This document shows, piece by piece, positions 44,134 to 56,156 of a DNA stretch of 64,000 nucleotides. Position 1 is the first letter of the stretch. Every line of letters begins with the position of its first letter. Position numbers and translations under genes: made by a program. Source of the DNA: Cladophialophora immunda (taxonomy: Eukaryota; Ascomycota; Eurotiomycetes; Chaetothyriales; Herpotrichiellaceae); contig NW_015622541.1 in assembly GCF_000835495.1 (NCBI RefSeq), positions 5,704,001-5,768,000 on the forward strand, given 5' to 3'. Below the pieces are notes generated by a model. It saw only the letters and a list, made by a program, of their open reading frames with translations, had not been told where the DNA came from and made no database searches.

Positions 44134-45313
44134 ATGGACCCCTCCAAAGTCAAGATCCCGCCGTTGATGGACCTGACCATCGACAACATCACGGAGAATG
44201 TCAACCTGATCAACTCGGCCAATCCGGACCCGCGGTTCAAGTACATCCTCGAACGGCTGGTGGTGCACTTACATGACTTTGCGCGGGAGACGAGGTTGAG
44301 CACGCAGGAGTGGATGGCGGGGATCCAGTTCCTCACGAAGACGGGCCATATCTGTACCGACGTGAGGCAGGTAAGTTTTCGACAGGCCCCAAACTTGTGA
44401 GAAGGCAAACCTGGGATCCAGTTTCGCTGATGCCTCCCCCCCCCCCCCTGTGGTGGGGGGTTTTAGGAATTCATCCTCCTCTCCGACATCCTGGGCCTCT
44501 CCCTCCTCGTCGACAGCATCGACCACCCCAAACCGAAAGGGTCGACAGACGGCACCGTCCTGGGACCCTTCCACACCCACGAGGCCGAGACCATGGAGCA
44601 CGGCAGCGCCATGTCGCACGACGCCAACGGCGAGCCGCTGCTCGTGCTGTGCACCGTCAAGGACGTGTCGGGCAACCCGATCGAGGGGGTCAAGATCGAC
44701 ATCTGGGAGACGGACTCGTCGGGCAAGTACGACGTCCAGCACCCCGACCGCGACGGCCCCGACGGCCGCTGCATCATGACGAGTGACGCCCAGGGCATAT
44801 TCTGGTTCAACGCGATCGTGCCGGTGCCGTACCCGATCCCGCACGACGGGCCTGTGGGCCAGCTGTTGATGAAGCTGGGGCGGCACCCCATGAGGCCGGC
44901 GCATATGCATTTCATGTTCGAGAAGGAGGGGTTTGACCATCTGATAACGTGAGTGCAGGCGGCCCAAAAACCCCAACCTTGCCCCTCCATCCACAGTTGA
45001 TCAACTTTCCATCTGACTGTATGTGTGTGTGTGTGTATATAGGGCCTTGTACCTGAAAAACGACCCTTACGAGACCTCGGACGCGGTCTTTGGCGTGAAA
45101 AACTCCCTCGTCGTCGAGCTCGGCAAGTGCTCCGCCGACGTGGCCCGGAAGTACGGCGTCAAGGAGGGCACCGCGCTCCTGACGTACGACTTCGTGCTGG
45201 TCACGGACCAGGAGAGCGCGGACCTGCGGGCCGAAAACTCGCGGCGCGCGCTCGAGAAGCTGGGCCGCAGGGTCAAGATCGTGCAGGGCCTGCCCGTCCC
45301 GGATGTCGATTGA
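44134..45313 (+). CDS. Intradiol ring-cleavage dioxygenase (catechol or hydroxyquinol 1,2-dioxygenase)
   Basis: Three exons (44134-44370, 44467-44948, 45043-45313) with introns of 96 and 94 nt give 329 aa. The enzyme family opens catechol-type rings between the hydroxyls with non-haem Fe(III), giving muconate or maleylacetate for the 3-oxoadipate route. The N-terminal helical linker domain (about 15-100) is typical of dimeric catechol and hydroxyquinol enzymes. Iron ligands are visible as Tyr167 (SGKYDVQ), Tyr201 (VPYPIPHDGPVG), His225 and His227 (RPAHMHFM). LGPFHTHEAETMEHGSAM supplies a substrate loop. The choice between catechol and hydroxyquinol as substrate cannot be made safely; the length and linker resemble fungal hydroxyquinol enzymes. 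Intron 1 contains a C13/G6 hairpin just before the acceptor, and intron 2 a (GT)n run. No secretion signal; probably cytosolic. Confidence 0.92.
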
Positions 45314-46346
45314 GTGGACTCTACCTCTACCCTGTCTGCCTGCCCACGACATATCCTGTAGGTTGGAGGCCGGGGGCAAAGAGGGTGACCAGGAAAACCC
45401 CGTGCTCGGGAGAGGCGGGCGGTGTTGGAGGAGGAAGCGAGAGAGCCACGAGATGCAGAAAGAAATACAAATGCTTCGAGCTAAAGAGAGGCGAAGCAGG
45501 GCTGAGCAGGTGGCAGGTGGCAGGCGGCAGGCGGTAGGTCGTGTAGGAGGAGAGTAGAGCGGCGGAAGATGGACACATAAGGCATAAGGTGTACACAGGG
45601 GCATGGCTCTCAGGGATATTTTAACGGCCAGCGCTCCGAGACACCGGACAATTCAATCCTCTGGCTGGTGGTGGCCCCCGGACATCTACAAAACATATAC
45701 CCGCGAGACTATTTATTGTACACGTGAACCAAGCATGAATGCAACATGTCAAAAAGGACGGAGCCAGCGCGGTGGACACGGAACGTGCGTGATAAATGCC
45801 TCTTACACACTGCGATCCTGGGTCATGAGCTTGTGATGCACAACGATCGACCGACCAGAGAGAGAAATTAGGAGGTATATGAATGCGCCCTGGGTCTGTG
45901 CCCCACCATACTTTACTGTGCGCCCTCTTCCATGATGCCGTACCAATGGATAGCTCCATGGCTAAGAATAGATCTGCCTCTTGCGCTGTTGTACTGGCGG
46001 GTGCACTTCCGGCAAGGCTGAGGCAATCAATGAGGGATGAGAGAGAGATACAAAGGAACGGCATCGGAATATATTTCGTGCTTCATGCTTCATGCTTCAT
46101 ATTTGGTATATAATATAAAAACGGCATGAGGCTCCCTTTCCTAACTTCCTCCATCTCCTACCGAACGACTCCGGATCGTGCTGTGGGCGTATAACACATT
46201 CCATTTCCTCCCGGCGCAACTTGGCATTACCGCTTTCAATAACATACCCCCGCTCTTCGTCTGGGCTGTGGATGTGGAGCGTGGCTGGAGGAGAACAAGA
46301 CGACCGCAAGATGCCAAAACGTAACGGCCTCTGTCTTTTGTTGTCC
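45314..46346. other. Convergent 3' region of the dioxygenase and GFA genes
   Basis: About 1 kb between two stop codons. A tandem GGCAGGT/GGCAGGC 7-mer cluster lies at about 45508-45540. No gene is supported. Confidence 0.5.
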
Positions 46347-47086
46347 CTACGAAGGAGGCACAGTTGGGAAGCTGGCATCTCCGGTCTGAGGAAGCCACGA
46401 GGCCCGATCCTTGTCGTAGATCTCGGCGGCGGGCTTGCCCCATTTCTCGGACCCCTTCAACAGGCCCGTTCGGATGACGATGGTCTCCTCGCCTGTTGTT
46501 TTCGTGCGTGGTTAGCAGAACAGAAGAAAAAAAAAGCATGAGAGAGCTATCGAATATGGCTTGAATCGGGGAGGAGGAGGAGGCAGATCCGCGACCCCAT
46601 GTAGGGTCGCATCTGATCTGAATCCAGGCAGGACAGGGCAGGACAAGGCAGATGGTGGTGGTGAATGTATGTATGGACTTACCCATGACATGCTGGTGGT
46701 GGTAGGGCGAGCACGCGCAGTTGGGGCACATGTAGCAATCAACCGAGTTGCCTATTTGTACGCACAAGCATCGGTTAGCACCAGTCCTGAAAGGGTTGAG
46801 TACTTCCTTATTCTGCTTCCCACTACTTCCTCCAAAACGCGAGCCATAGACTCTGGAACCGATCCACGCAGGGAAAAGACGTACCCGAATCGCCCTTGTA
46901 GGAATACACCTTCAGATCCCCCTTGGTCAGGTGGAAGTTGGACTTGGGAATGATTTGGTTCAAGGTGAACTCGCCGCCGCCCATCAGCTTGCAGGCGCCG
47001 CAGTGGCAGAGAATGTGCTTCTCCTCGGGGATTTCGACGGTCCACTCGGTGGCACCGCAGTGGCAGACTCCCTTGTATTCAGGCAT
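46347..47086 (-). CDS. GFA/CENP-V family zinc protein
   Basis: Three exons (47086-46885, 46751-46683, 46492-46347) with introns of 133 and 190 nt give 138 aa. The zinc ligands of the GFA (glutathione-dependent formaldehyde-activating-like) fold are visible: C8-x-C10 (VCHCGATEW), C27-x-C29-x2-C32 (CHCGACK), and C76-x2-C79 (CPNC). The YHHQHVMGEE segment and closing GSEKWGKPAAEIYDKDRASWLP are typical of the fungal subgroup. Many members have no proven activity; formaldehyde capture or other glutathione adduct chemistry is only a family-based guess. The introns are long for such a small gene. The minus-strand TATATAAGG about 150 bp upstream is a likely TATA box. The start is set by the conserved MPEYKGVCHCG opening. 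Confidence 0.88.
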
Positions 47087-48919
47087 GGTGGTGGTGGTGG
47101 TGGTGTTGGTGAATGAGGGGGTTTGGGGGGGTTTGAAAACGTTGAACTGTTGAGTAAAAGCTTGAAGAGACGAGGTGCTGGTTGCTTTGTGGGATGATGG
47201 AGGAGTTGCGATTTTGGATGTCGAGGGAACCCTTATATATGATACACTCTGACAGCTTCCAAGCCCAGGGATGAGGTCAAGATAGGGTGTGCTTTTGGAA
47301 TAGGTATTTGGAATGCTCCAGGCGAGCGCAGCATTCGGTCGCCATTGGAAGAGGGCCCGCCACGCTGCTGCATTTGGCTATCATGCTTGACCCGCCTATT
47401 GATCCTTCCCCTTTGGTCCCCCCCCTGAGCGCTGCCGTTTCGTCATAGCCGTCCACGTCAGAAAGGGAGGGGCCCGGGAGACGGTGACAGATACCACCTG
47501 CATACGAGTAGTAGCTGGGATGTTGATCATCTTCCCCCCCGCGCTCCCTGGGCAGGGATGACCTGTGTTTGTGGTCTTCGCACGACGGAGACGCGGTCGG
47601 GCTGGGCGTGGCTTGGGACATTTTTGTTGTAGGTCGAACCAAGCAGATCCCGTCAAGCATCAATGGACAAGAGAGACCGAAGCGAAGAGTTGGAAGCTCG
47701 TTGCAGCAAACTTCAACTTCCCATTGCAGCTTGAGTAGATCGTCAACATGGGCAACTAAGCCAGCCCGTTCTCACGGCCATTGCGAGCTGTTCCCATTGT
47801 TTCCGCGCAGCTTGCTTACCATGCATATGCTGTAGACTCCTTGTTGGATTGTGCCCCTCCTCGGATACCACTTCTCCTTCCAGGGGCGCCGATGTGATTA
47901 AGCTTCTCCGGGCGAAGAAAGCAGCAGCTGTTGCTATGGGCCAGGCTGGGTTTCTTTGGGAGTGAGGGTGGGGGACAGAGGCCAGCTCAGCTGTCGGTGG
48001 ACGTCATTCGTGACAGATTCTGTTTGCCAGGATCGGTCTAGGGCTTCTGCCGCCCTGTAGAAGAAGGGCGTCTAGTGGTTCCTAGGATGCGCGCCGCAGG
48101 AACTTCGGGACTGCGAAGGACGGGAATGATTTGGAATGGCGGAATGGGTGAGAAAAGGCTCACTAGGCGCTTATGGCCCATCTCCAGTGGCTGCTCTTGA
48201 TGTTGGATCTCGCATCTTCTTATTCCCGAGGGCGCAGATGTCTTTCTCTCGGTGAGTGGTGATCAGATTCCCACGGTCTCTGTTCTTCTGCTACTTCTGC
48301 GGCGTCTGCCCTCCAGATTGTCCCATTGAACCCGGTGCGCAACCATCTCAAATTTCGATGCCCCTTCGCCCGGGGCGTTCGGCTTCCACGGACTCCCCGA
48401 GCCCCTGGGCTAGCCCATCATCCGGCCTTGTGCAACCGATCTTTCGGGCTTCGTGGGATGAGAGGAATTGTCATTGTGTGGAGAGACTTTGAAACAGCAG
48501 ATATTCTCATGTGGATGCGGCGACGAAGTTCGGGCCGCTGAGGTCCAGGGAGAAAATCCTCCGTGGTTTTATACATATCGCAAAGACCTGCTTTGGCTCC
48601 CTGATTAGTATTTCTTTGTGAGGAAGAGTTATTATTGACTTGCCCGATTCTGGGAGGAGTCGTTGGCCATTCACAGGCGGCCATGGGAGATCTGGGTCAA
48701 GGGAGGACGAATCAACAATGCAAGCCGCCTCTGAGCTGGTGTGCTAGTCGTTGCCCTATGCTTCCAGAAGCTGCTACATCCAGTCCACAACCCTTGACTA
48801 TGAAGGTCAAGCAACGTTTTCGACGACAGTCTCGCCATCGACGTATTCAGCATCGGTCTCAACTACTGAGCTTTACCTCAGAAATAGTTCTTCGCCACTG
48901 GCAGATCCTCCAGCAGAGC
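47087..48919. other. Intergenic: GFA promoter and 3' flank of methyltransferase 1
   Basis: About 1.8 kb with no convincing gene. The long plus-strand frame 48635-49453 is antisense to methyltransferase 1 and lacks domain signatures. Confidence 0.5.
47231..47239 (-). promoter_or_regulatory. TATA box candidate of the GFA gene
   Basis: Minus-strand TATATAAGG lies about 145-153 bp upstream of the GFA start codon. Confidence 0.5.
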
Positions 48920-50007
48920 TCAGTGCTCGTCCGGTTTCCGACCCACGAAGACTGCCATCAGATAAACCAAGCACTTCCCGCAGGCTACATCCGCCGACAT
49001 CTTCGCCTGGGCCTCGTCCAGCTCCCGCAGCATCTCTGGCGGAGGGTCCTTGCGCCCTCGCAGAGCCGCCATGACTTCCCGCGTCGTCATCAGGACCAGG
49101 TCCGTCTCGTGCTTGAGCAGATGAGGGACGACCTTGGAGACCGTCTTCTCCACCTCGACCAGGCCTTTATCCGCAAACACCTGTGCGAGGTCGTCGAACT
49201 GCCGCGCCGAGCTGACTCCGCCGGTGTACTTGTCGATCACTTCGAGATAGTCGGTCAATTCTGGCGCGTGGACCAGGGAGGAATGCTCATCCAAGACCCC
49301 GATCAGGTTCGAGCAGCACTCGTGCCATTGAAGGTATCCTCCGGGCTCTGGACAGCGACGGCCAATCATTGTCAGTCTGGTCGTCGACACTGCACACACG
49401 CTGGGCTGGGAGAGGAGGTGTCAACGAGGATGGCAGCTCACTCAGCATTTTGATCAGCTTTTCGAGGATCTCGCCCTTGTCTCGACCGTACATCGCCGAG
49501 GCAATCGCTCGGATGTGGACGACATCGAACCTCCCCCAGAACTGTTCGGGAACGGGGTCGAAGATATTCCACGAGCCGAACTCAATGTTGGCTGGGCGGG
49601 CCCACGCGTGAGGGTATTGCTCGGCCGATATGTCGAGGGCAACGACCTTGCTGTTGGGGTGGTTGTGGGCCAGAGTGAGTGCCACGATCCTGTTTTTTTA
49701 TGTCCCCCATCAACGACCATGTTCGCGAGCCTTGGGTCCCCGCCCATTAATGACAATCCACGTACCCGTTGCCCGTTGCCACGTCCACAATTTCGGGCGT
49801 GGCCACTTGCGAAAGCCTCTGTTCAATTGCTGGGTGCAGCAAGAACCCGTTCTTGAGAACAAAGAGGAAGTGCTGCGCCGTGAGTCTGCATGCTTATTAG
49901 AGAATGTTGTCTCCGGGTGACTGTGCACTCTCGACATACCGCGCTGAAGCCAGAAAGTTTCGAGAGAAGACGTAGCCATCACCATGTTCCGTCTCGGTGC
50001 TGGCCAT
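48920..50007 (-). CDS. SAM-dependent methyltransferase 1 (class I, UMTA/LaeA-like)
   Basis: Four exons (50007-49940, 49885-49766, 49689-49442, 49347-48920) with introns of 54, 76 and 94 nt give 287 aa. The SAM-binding motif I, IVDVATGNGI, lies at about 55-64, and the acidic residue of motif II in VVALDISAEQYP. FDVVHIRAIASAM and the post-motif KMLKPGGYLQWHE are typical of the fungal methyltransferase group that includes secondary-metabolism enzymes and LaeA-like regulators. The substrate cannot be predicted. The last exon is helical and ends in RKPDEH. The start at MASTETEHGDGYVFSRNF is conserved-looking, and all junctions are in phase. It lies in the same orientation as methyltransferase 2, 1.4 kb away, but the two share only the general fold. 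Confidence 0.88.
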
Positions 50008-51437
50008 ATTGATTGTACTCTGGGTCGAACAGTTGCAAGTTGACTTTCTCCAAGCCGGCCAATGTCTCGGTGATGTTAAACGTCCTTTATCCCACCGCCA
50101 TTCAAGTGTTCACATACCCTGTGTATGCGCTTACTGTAAGCCATCATGGATGGATGGCCTGGCTGAATGGACGTTGTCCTGCGTGCTGGGGATCCCTGTG
50201 GTTGTTGATGACTTTTACTGTCCGTTCCTCGACGAACCATATGGTTGAGCCACCATCTGAGTGGCCTTTAGGACCCCAGCGGCTGACTATGTGCTAACCC
50301 CAAGCCAGATGCCAGGAGCGATCGTGGCCAGACGCCTGGGGCATGGACTCTGGGGAATGATGGGCCCTGTAACGGCAGCCGTCCTCGGGGTTCAGCCGCC
50401 GGGCCCCGATCAGACGACCTCAGTCCTTATCTGGAAAAAGGGTAGTCTTTATAAAGCCGTCAAGCAAGTGTCTCTGACAGAGATTGGGTCAATGTTCCTC
50501 ACACTGAAACGGGGACCGATCCTGAGTTCGCGCACCTTCAGAGCGGCTGCAAGATGCGCCATCCAGTAGCGTCGACCGCAAGCAAGCTATCGTAGAATGC
50601 ATCCACAGAGCCGGTACATATGTGGAAAGCCTAGTCGACAAATCTGGTTTTCGATGCGTGAGGACTGTATGCATACTCGAGATCCCTGCTCTGAATTTCG
50701 ATTTGCATGGTACAACGATGCCTCGGAGTTACAGAACATGCCCGGCTTCAATAGTCGAGATATGTTGAAACGAAATGGGGAAAAAGATGTTTCATACTCG
50801 GGCAGACATTGGTACATGCTTTATACCTCATTATTTTGTCCAAAGTCCAGGCGTATATTGTGATATTTAGGTTCTTTGCTGTCATGTCATGAATAGTAAA
50901 ACGCATCAGGGCCGGAGCGATATGCGAGAATGTTCAACCAAGAAACCCGAACAAAATCTTTTGCATGATACACCCAAACGTCTACCTTTGTTATGTCGTA
51001 AAAGTCGTGACTCGTGACCCGTAATCGTTTCCTTCCTATGTCCATTACCAGGGACGCCACGACGCAAGAGGAGGACTTGTGTTCGGAAAGAAAGAGAGGG
51101 TTTTGAGTAGTGCCACGGAATTTTCTCTCGACAAGTATATCCGCCTCTTTACATCCTGGACAGAGGCGATGGGGTCTGATGTTTTGCGTGACATAAGTAG
51201 TCTTCTTGATCTCGTGCTCCATGCTCTTGCCCCAGGATCGACCGGGAGGCCGGTTCCACCACGATGGTCGGATGGGCTGTGGTTCGAGATACAGGAAGGT
51301 GGTCTGACCTTTTGAGGGTGTCAAAATGAGGAAGGACAAAAGAGGCGATGCTTCAAGGCTTTCGGCCGATAACAATAACTCTGAAAGAAGTTGTAAGCAG
51401 GAAGCCATATCTATCGAGGCGCTTGGAAAACAAGGAC
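50008..51437. other. Intergenic: between the two methyltransferase genes
   Basis: About 1.4 kb. It should hold the promoter of methyltransferase 1 (near 50008) and the 3' end of methyltransferase 2. Frames up to 150 codons occur but show no domain. Confidence 0.5.
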
Positions 51438-52540
51438 TTACAGTGTGAAATACATGTGTTGCTGGCGGGAGTTGATCTCTTGGAATGCTTGAACGCATGC
51501 GTCGTTTACCTGTTTCAGTGTCCACTACACCAGTTGTGTCAGTCGTTGGATTTATGCATCAGAGGAGCGGTCTGTGGTCCTCACCCCAAAGAATCGGATG
51601 CAAATTTGGAGGAGCCAGCCCTGGAGGCCCGTTTTATAGAATCGTTCGAAGAACCTCCCGATATCTTTGAATTTCGGATCAGAAGCCCAAGGGCCCAAGG
51701 GAAGCTTGACCTTTTGCTCCTGGACGTCGACAAAACCAGCTTCCTCAATCGCCGTCTTCATCTTGGAGGAAGCACGGAAATCTCTTCCAGTGGCAGCCGT
51801 CATGTCGTCAACAAACTTGCATAGCTTCATGATCTGACTGTCCGGGAGCGCAGATTCGTCGTCGACCTGCGCGTCGATCTCTATTTCAAGTTGTTCGATC
51901 CATCCACCAGAGTTCATTTTCCTAGTCCCAGTCAGAAGAGGTGCAACGAGGGAATGACGCCCAAAAAAGGCGCTCTGCTGGATCTGTGAGAGGAGTAGAC
52001 TCACTCAAAACACTGAGCGTATAACGCATCCCAATCTCTTACCCCAACAAACAAATTTCTGATATGGACCAGATCGAACTTCATCGAAGGGTCATCCAGG
52101 ACCCACTCATCGGTGGCGTCCTGAAGAATGAAGGAACAGTTGGGTTGGAGTGAGCGTTCGTGCTGAACCGTGTCGATGCCCACAACCTGGGCCTCCGGAT
52201 ACCTTTCAGCAACCCCTTCAGCCCAGAGGCCCTTTCCAGTACCCACGTCGACGATACAGTGTAAGGCAGATTCGTCGATGGGAGACACGAAGTATTTGTT
52301 GTCGAAGAGGACCAGAATCATCGCATGCAAGACCTGCTCATTTTCCTCCGAGACTTCGTCGTAAGGGAAGGGATGTCCGTCTTTGTAGTCGTGATACCGA
52401 CGACCATTTTCGACTCGGAAATTGTAGACTGACGAGGCGACCGAGTAGGCGGAACTGGCCTCTTCGTCTTCCAGGTATTCGAAGACACCATAATCCTCAT
52501 CAACAGGGATGCTGCTGCTTGACAGGTTGAGGTCCTCCAT
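51438..52540 (-). CDS. SAM-dependent methyltransferase 2 (LaeA-like)
   Basis: Three exons (52540-52005, 51921-51585, 51524-51438) with introns of 83 and 60 nt give 319 aa. The N-terminal ENGRRYHDY...FPYDEVSEENEQ...HAMILVLF block (about 45-80) is the signature lead-in of fungal LaeA-like methyltransferases. Motif I is IVDVGTGKGLWA (about 96-107), with VVGIDTVQ as motif II and FDLVHIRNLFVGVRDW after it. NSGGWIEQLEIEI follows the second junction region. The C-terminus in the last exon, WTLKQVNDACVQAFQEINS...MYFTL, is also typical. Members range from velvet-complex regulators to pathway enzymes, so no substrate can be named. The Met at 52540 gives the usual length; an upstream in-frame Met exists at 52624. 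Confidence 0.9.
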
Positions 52541-55433
52541 TGTTTGTTCAGCCCTCCACGTCGCGCTTAATGCATGGTCTTCTGGAATTCGGCCGTATCG
52601 AAAGTCAATCGTCAGCCTCACCAAAGGCAGAATTCACCCAAAAGGAGTGCGGAAGAGATGTGCTTAAATTTGCTTGCCTCGGACTGGAAGAGATGGGAGG
52701 TCCGAGCAAATTCTGGGAGGGGGGCATCAGAGATAGTTGGGCATATTGGGCTCGACAGATCGAAAGCCACTACAAGGTTAGCCCAACAGACGTGTCGTAA
52801 AAGTAATCCCAGAGGCAGACATTTCGGTTGCACGGGGTGGGGACGAAATGGATCACCAAGTGAGGCAGAAGACATTGACGCATGGATTAGGGTCATAACT
52901 TTCGAGTAAGTCGAGGGCTTAGCGGTTGAGTTATCATACGAGATGGAGAGGGTGAGGGTGAATGGATCTGTTTAAATTTCCAACCGTCCACTTGGCTGTT
53001 ACCGGAAATGGGGAACCGGGAACCGAGAATAAAATCTCAATGACGACCGGTCGAGGTGGAGACTGGACGAGAGTCAACAGCGCCCTGGGTTGTGCGCGCG
53101 AGTTCGTTGTGGGCGTACCGAGTACGGAGTACAGAGAAGAGGAACCAGCCGGGCGGTACTGTTGACCCAAGAATTGGGGGAGGGATGTGCGAGGGTGGGC
53201 AACGGTCCCGCAGCTGAATGGATGATTCCATCCCGAGAAGAGTCAGATAGTGCAGTTAAGCGGAGAGGTGGATGGATAGTCTGATGCGGGTCAACAGAAT
53301 CACCAGGACAAGTAGATCAGGACGAGGAAGTGAGAGAGGAGAGAGAGGGGGGGCTAATTGAATGAATGGATACACCATCATGGGCAGCCGTATTGTCGTG
53401 TGGAAAGCAGCAAAAGGGAAGAGAACGGGAAACCCATCGACTCGGATCGGGCAATTGCTGCACCACGTCACCCATCGAATCGCAGCCACGAGCCGCATTG
53501 CCGGTGCTGGGTTGAAGTCGCTGGGCAGCTGCAGGAGGGTGGGTGGTTCTGCTGGTGCAGCTTGGAATTCTTCAACGAGTTCGGTACGGGCACCTGCCAC
53601 CTGCCACCGGCCACCACGCCTGCGCCTGGTGGGCTGGTTGGTTAGAAAATGTTTCCATGGGCTGGCACTAACGGGGCTTGACAGGCTGTGTGACTGGGTT
53701 CCCAGCAGCTTGGATCCAGCATCTCGTTAGGTGGCACAAGGGTGAACTAGCTGCAAGCAGCCCTTCTCGGCCAACCCCGGGAACTAACTAGGCCCGAGTT
53801 GTTGGGTGTTACCCGTGAACTGTTTTCTCCTCGAACCCCCCCTGTGTAGCTGCGGGTTGATCCCTAGCTGCCTCCATTGATTGACTGTGCATACTGCACA
53901 GAGTAAGCGGGCAGTAACCATGCTTTGGCTCTCTTGGTGCGTTTGCATTTGGCTTGTTACCTACTGACCGAGATATGCACATGATGATGTCGACCTAACT
54001 CGCTACCGAGAGTCATGTTGCACACGCACCTCCAACATCAGCACCCGGCGCCCTTCTGTACCACTCTGCCCCCTACCGAGAAATGTCGTGGCCGTTTGAT
54101 TCGCTTTGGAAAAGCCACAAACCGACCCAGCAGTCTGGTCGCAGTCTAACGGGATGACGGACGGCCCATGGAACCCGGCCACCCGACACAACTGTCTTCT
54201 CACTTCGCTTCTCACGCGTCCCTGCTTCTACTGCTGCCGCCGTCGCCATTCATTCATCCTTAGCCTGTACTCCATCCTGCTATGCACCTCCATGCTTGAA
54301 GATCAAATCACTGCCTCTCCTTCAGAATCGATGGCCCGGTTTTCGGTTCGACAAGAGACCGCCTCCCTTCTCACCCCTCCCAGACCCCTGCAACCCTGCG
54401 CGATCCTCTGCATACAAAGTTAAGTGTCAAGTGAGAGTCAAGTGAAAGTGGTAGAAAAAAAAAAGTCAATCAACATGATGCAGATCGTTCAAGTGACACG
54501 TTTCGACTCGGAGTTCTGCCGTACGATGTCCTGCGCGGCCTCCACGGCCTCTTTTGAACCTCATCAAGCGACCCAGGTCTCGGATCCTCGCCCTCCAGCA
54601 GCCGAGTCTGCAACAAAGGACAACGCATCCTTACATGCATCACAGCCCTCTTTCAGAAACAGACGGCGTGCAGAAGAGCCGGGTTTGGAATCTTCCATCG
54701 GCAGATCAATCCGAAATGAAGGATCACCTAGTCAATTTCCAGCTAACGAGGTCGCTCAGTCTTACAATGCGAGCTACACCTGGCGACGCACGTCGCTTGG
54801 ACATGGCCGTGATCCAGCAAGTGAAGGGGAACATGCGTAGCTCCCAAAACGACCCTCATCTCCGGACTCTATTGCATCCCTTCTAGTCACCGCTACAAAG
54901 CGCCACCCAGAATTTCAATTGCGACTGTCCCAGTCTCCTGTTTGTGCCCCCTTGCTCTCTAGCTGTCCCGTTGCTTAGCCTGCTCCAGATGCATCGCCCA
55001 TGCATCGCCCACCTACACACCGTCACGCTGATCCTTTAGCACTCTGCAAACATTGAAACCTTAGCACTAGCTTCTGGGTCTGTGGCCTATCACTATCTGA
55101 CACATATTAGTTCTCTGGAAATCACAAGTATCCACCAGCACTGAGATGTCAGTTATCATCTATCCGCTCAGCGGGACGAGTCATCCTTGTACGACGAAAA
55201 CCCAGAGTTTCTGATCCGAATTTTATGAGCTCTTTTTGTGCAAACCCCGAGCCGGCGTAGGCTCAGACTAAATATAGTCCCGAGACAACCTGGGTAAAGC
55301 TCCCACAGAGAGCCAGCCAAATCACCTGCGGGGCGTTCTTCTTTTCCTAGGAGAAATGTCCTGCACCTCAACTCCCCTCCCAGCAAGCGGTACGATTTCC
55401 CAAAAAGAGATGCCGAAACTAACTGCCTTGGCC
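52541..55433. other. Long intergenic region between methyltransferase 2 and the MARVEL-like gene
   Basis: About 2.9 kb without a supported gene. The first few hundred bases should be the methyltransferase 2 promoter; the last 250 or so the 3' flank of the MARVEL-like gene. Open frames at 54424-54886 overlap in two frames and have no domain. No transposon ends were noticed. Confidence 0.5.
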
Positions 55434-56156
55434 TCAAGCCTCGCTCTTGTCGGCGGTAGAGTTCTTTGTTCTCTTCCAAAGACAGATGGTGCTCACCGCC
55501 GAGAAAGTGAACAGAATACTAGATCGAAAAGGTCAGAGTCGGAGCCAGCTTGGGAAATCTTTGATCGAAACTCACCACAGTGCAATGCTCAAGCCCCAAA
55601 TGGACTTCATTTCCAAGCACGTGGCCTTGGAAGTACCAATCCACTGGGAATAGTTGACTTTCCCACCCTTGTTGAGACTGTTGCCAAGTGCCGAAGTAAA
55701 GTCGTATGCGCTCGAGGTGGCGTTGGAGATTTCGTCCAGAATCACACAGTTCAGATATGAGAGTGGCTTGCCGACGACAACCGAAACGACAATCAGCGCA
55801 ATCAGGAAAAGAGAGTCGATGCCAGTGCTGATCAGGAAAGGAAGGATGTTGTCGAAGTAAAGAATGACAGTGATGGCGCAATACAGTACGGCTATGCAGA
55901 CCTGGAACGCATGATTAGCACCATTTTGTTGGCTGTGCATGGACATGGCACATACGATGCTCAGAATGGCGACGAGGACAGATGGTGGTGTGGCACCAGC
56001 ATTGACCATCTCAGAAATGAAATTGGCCGTAATTCCAATGACGGCGATCATGGACGCCACCTGAAGAGCCCGGGTGGCTTTGAAAGTCGCACCAAGGACG
56101 CCGTGATCAGGACCCATGTTGAGATATGACGAAAGGAAAGTTGGAATATGGTTCAA
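55434..56156 (-). CDS. MARVEL-like four-helix membrane protein, function unknown
   Basis: Three exons (56156-55956, 55901-55576, 55518-55434) with introns of 54 and 57 nt give 203 aa. The 54-nt intron lies in frame without a stop, so it can be missed; it has a GTATGT donor, a TGCTAAT branch site and a TTCCAG acceptor, and its removal joins VLVAILSIV to CIAVLYCAITVIL as one membrane helix. Four hydrophobic segments are present (ALQVASMIAVIGITANFI, the joined helix, LIALIVVSVVVG region, and ILFTFSAVSTICLW in the last exon). This layout is that of fungal MARVEL-type plasma-membrane proteins such as the Nce102/Fhn1 relatives, though the specific family is uncertain. It is divergent from the MFS gene. 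Confidence 0.75.

Noticed and set aside
48635..49453. Plus-strand frame of 272 codons opposite methyltransferase 1
   Set aside because: Gln/Arg/His-rich shadow with no family resemblance; the minus strand has clear methyltransferase motifs.
50887..51525. Minus-strand frame of 212 codons overlapping the end of methyltransferase 2
   Set aside because: Shares DNA with the true last exon in another frame and has no domain; considered as a decayed methyltransferase but no motifs were seen.
54424..54886. Two overlapping plus-strand frames of 138 and 110 codons
   Set aside because: They overlap in different frames, and neither shows a domain or splice context.
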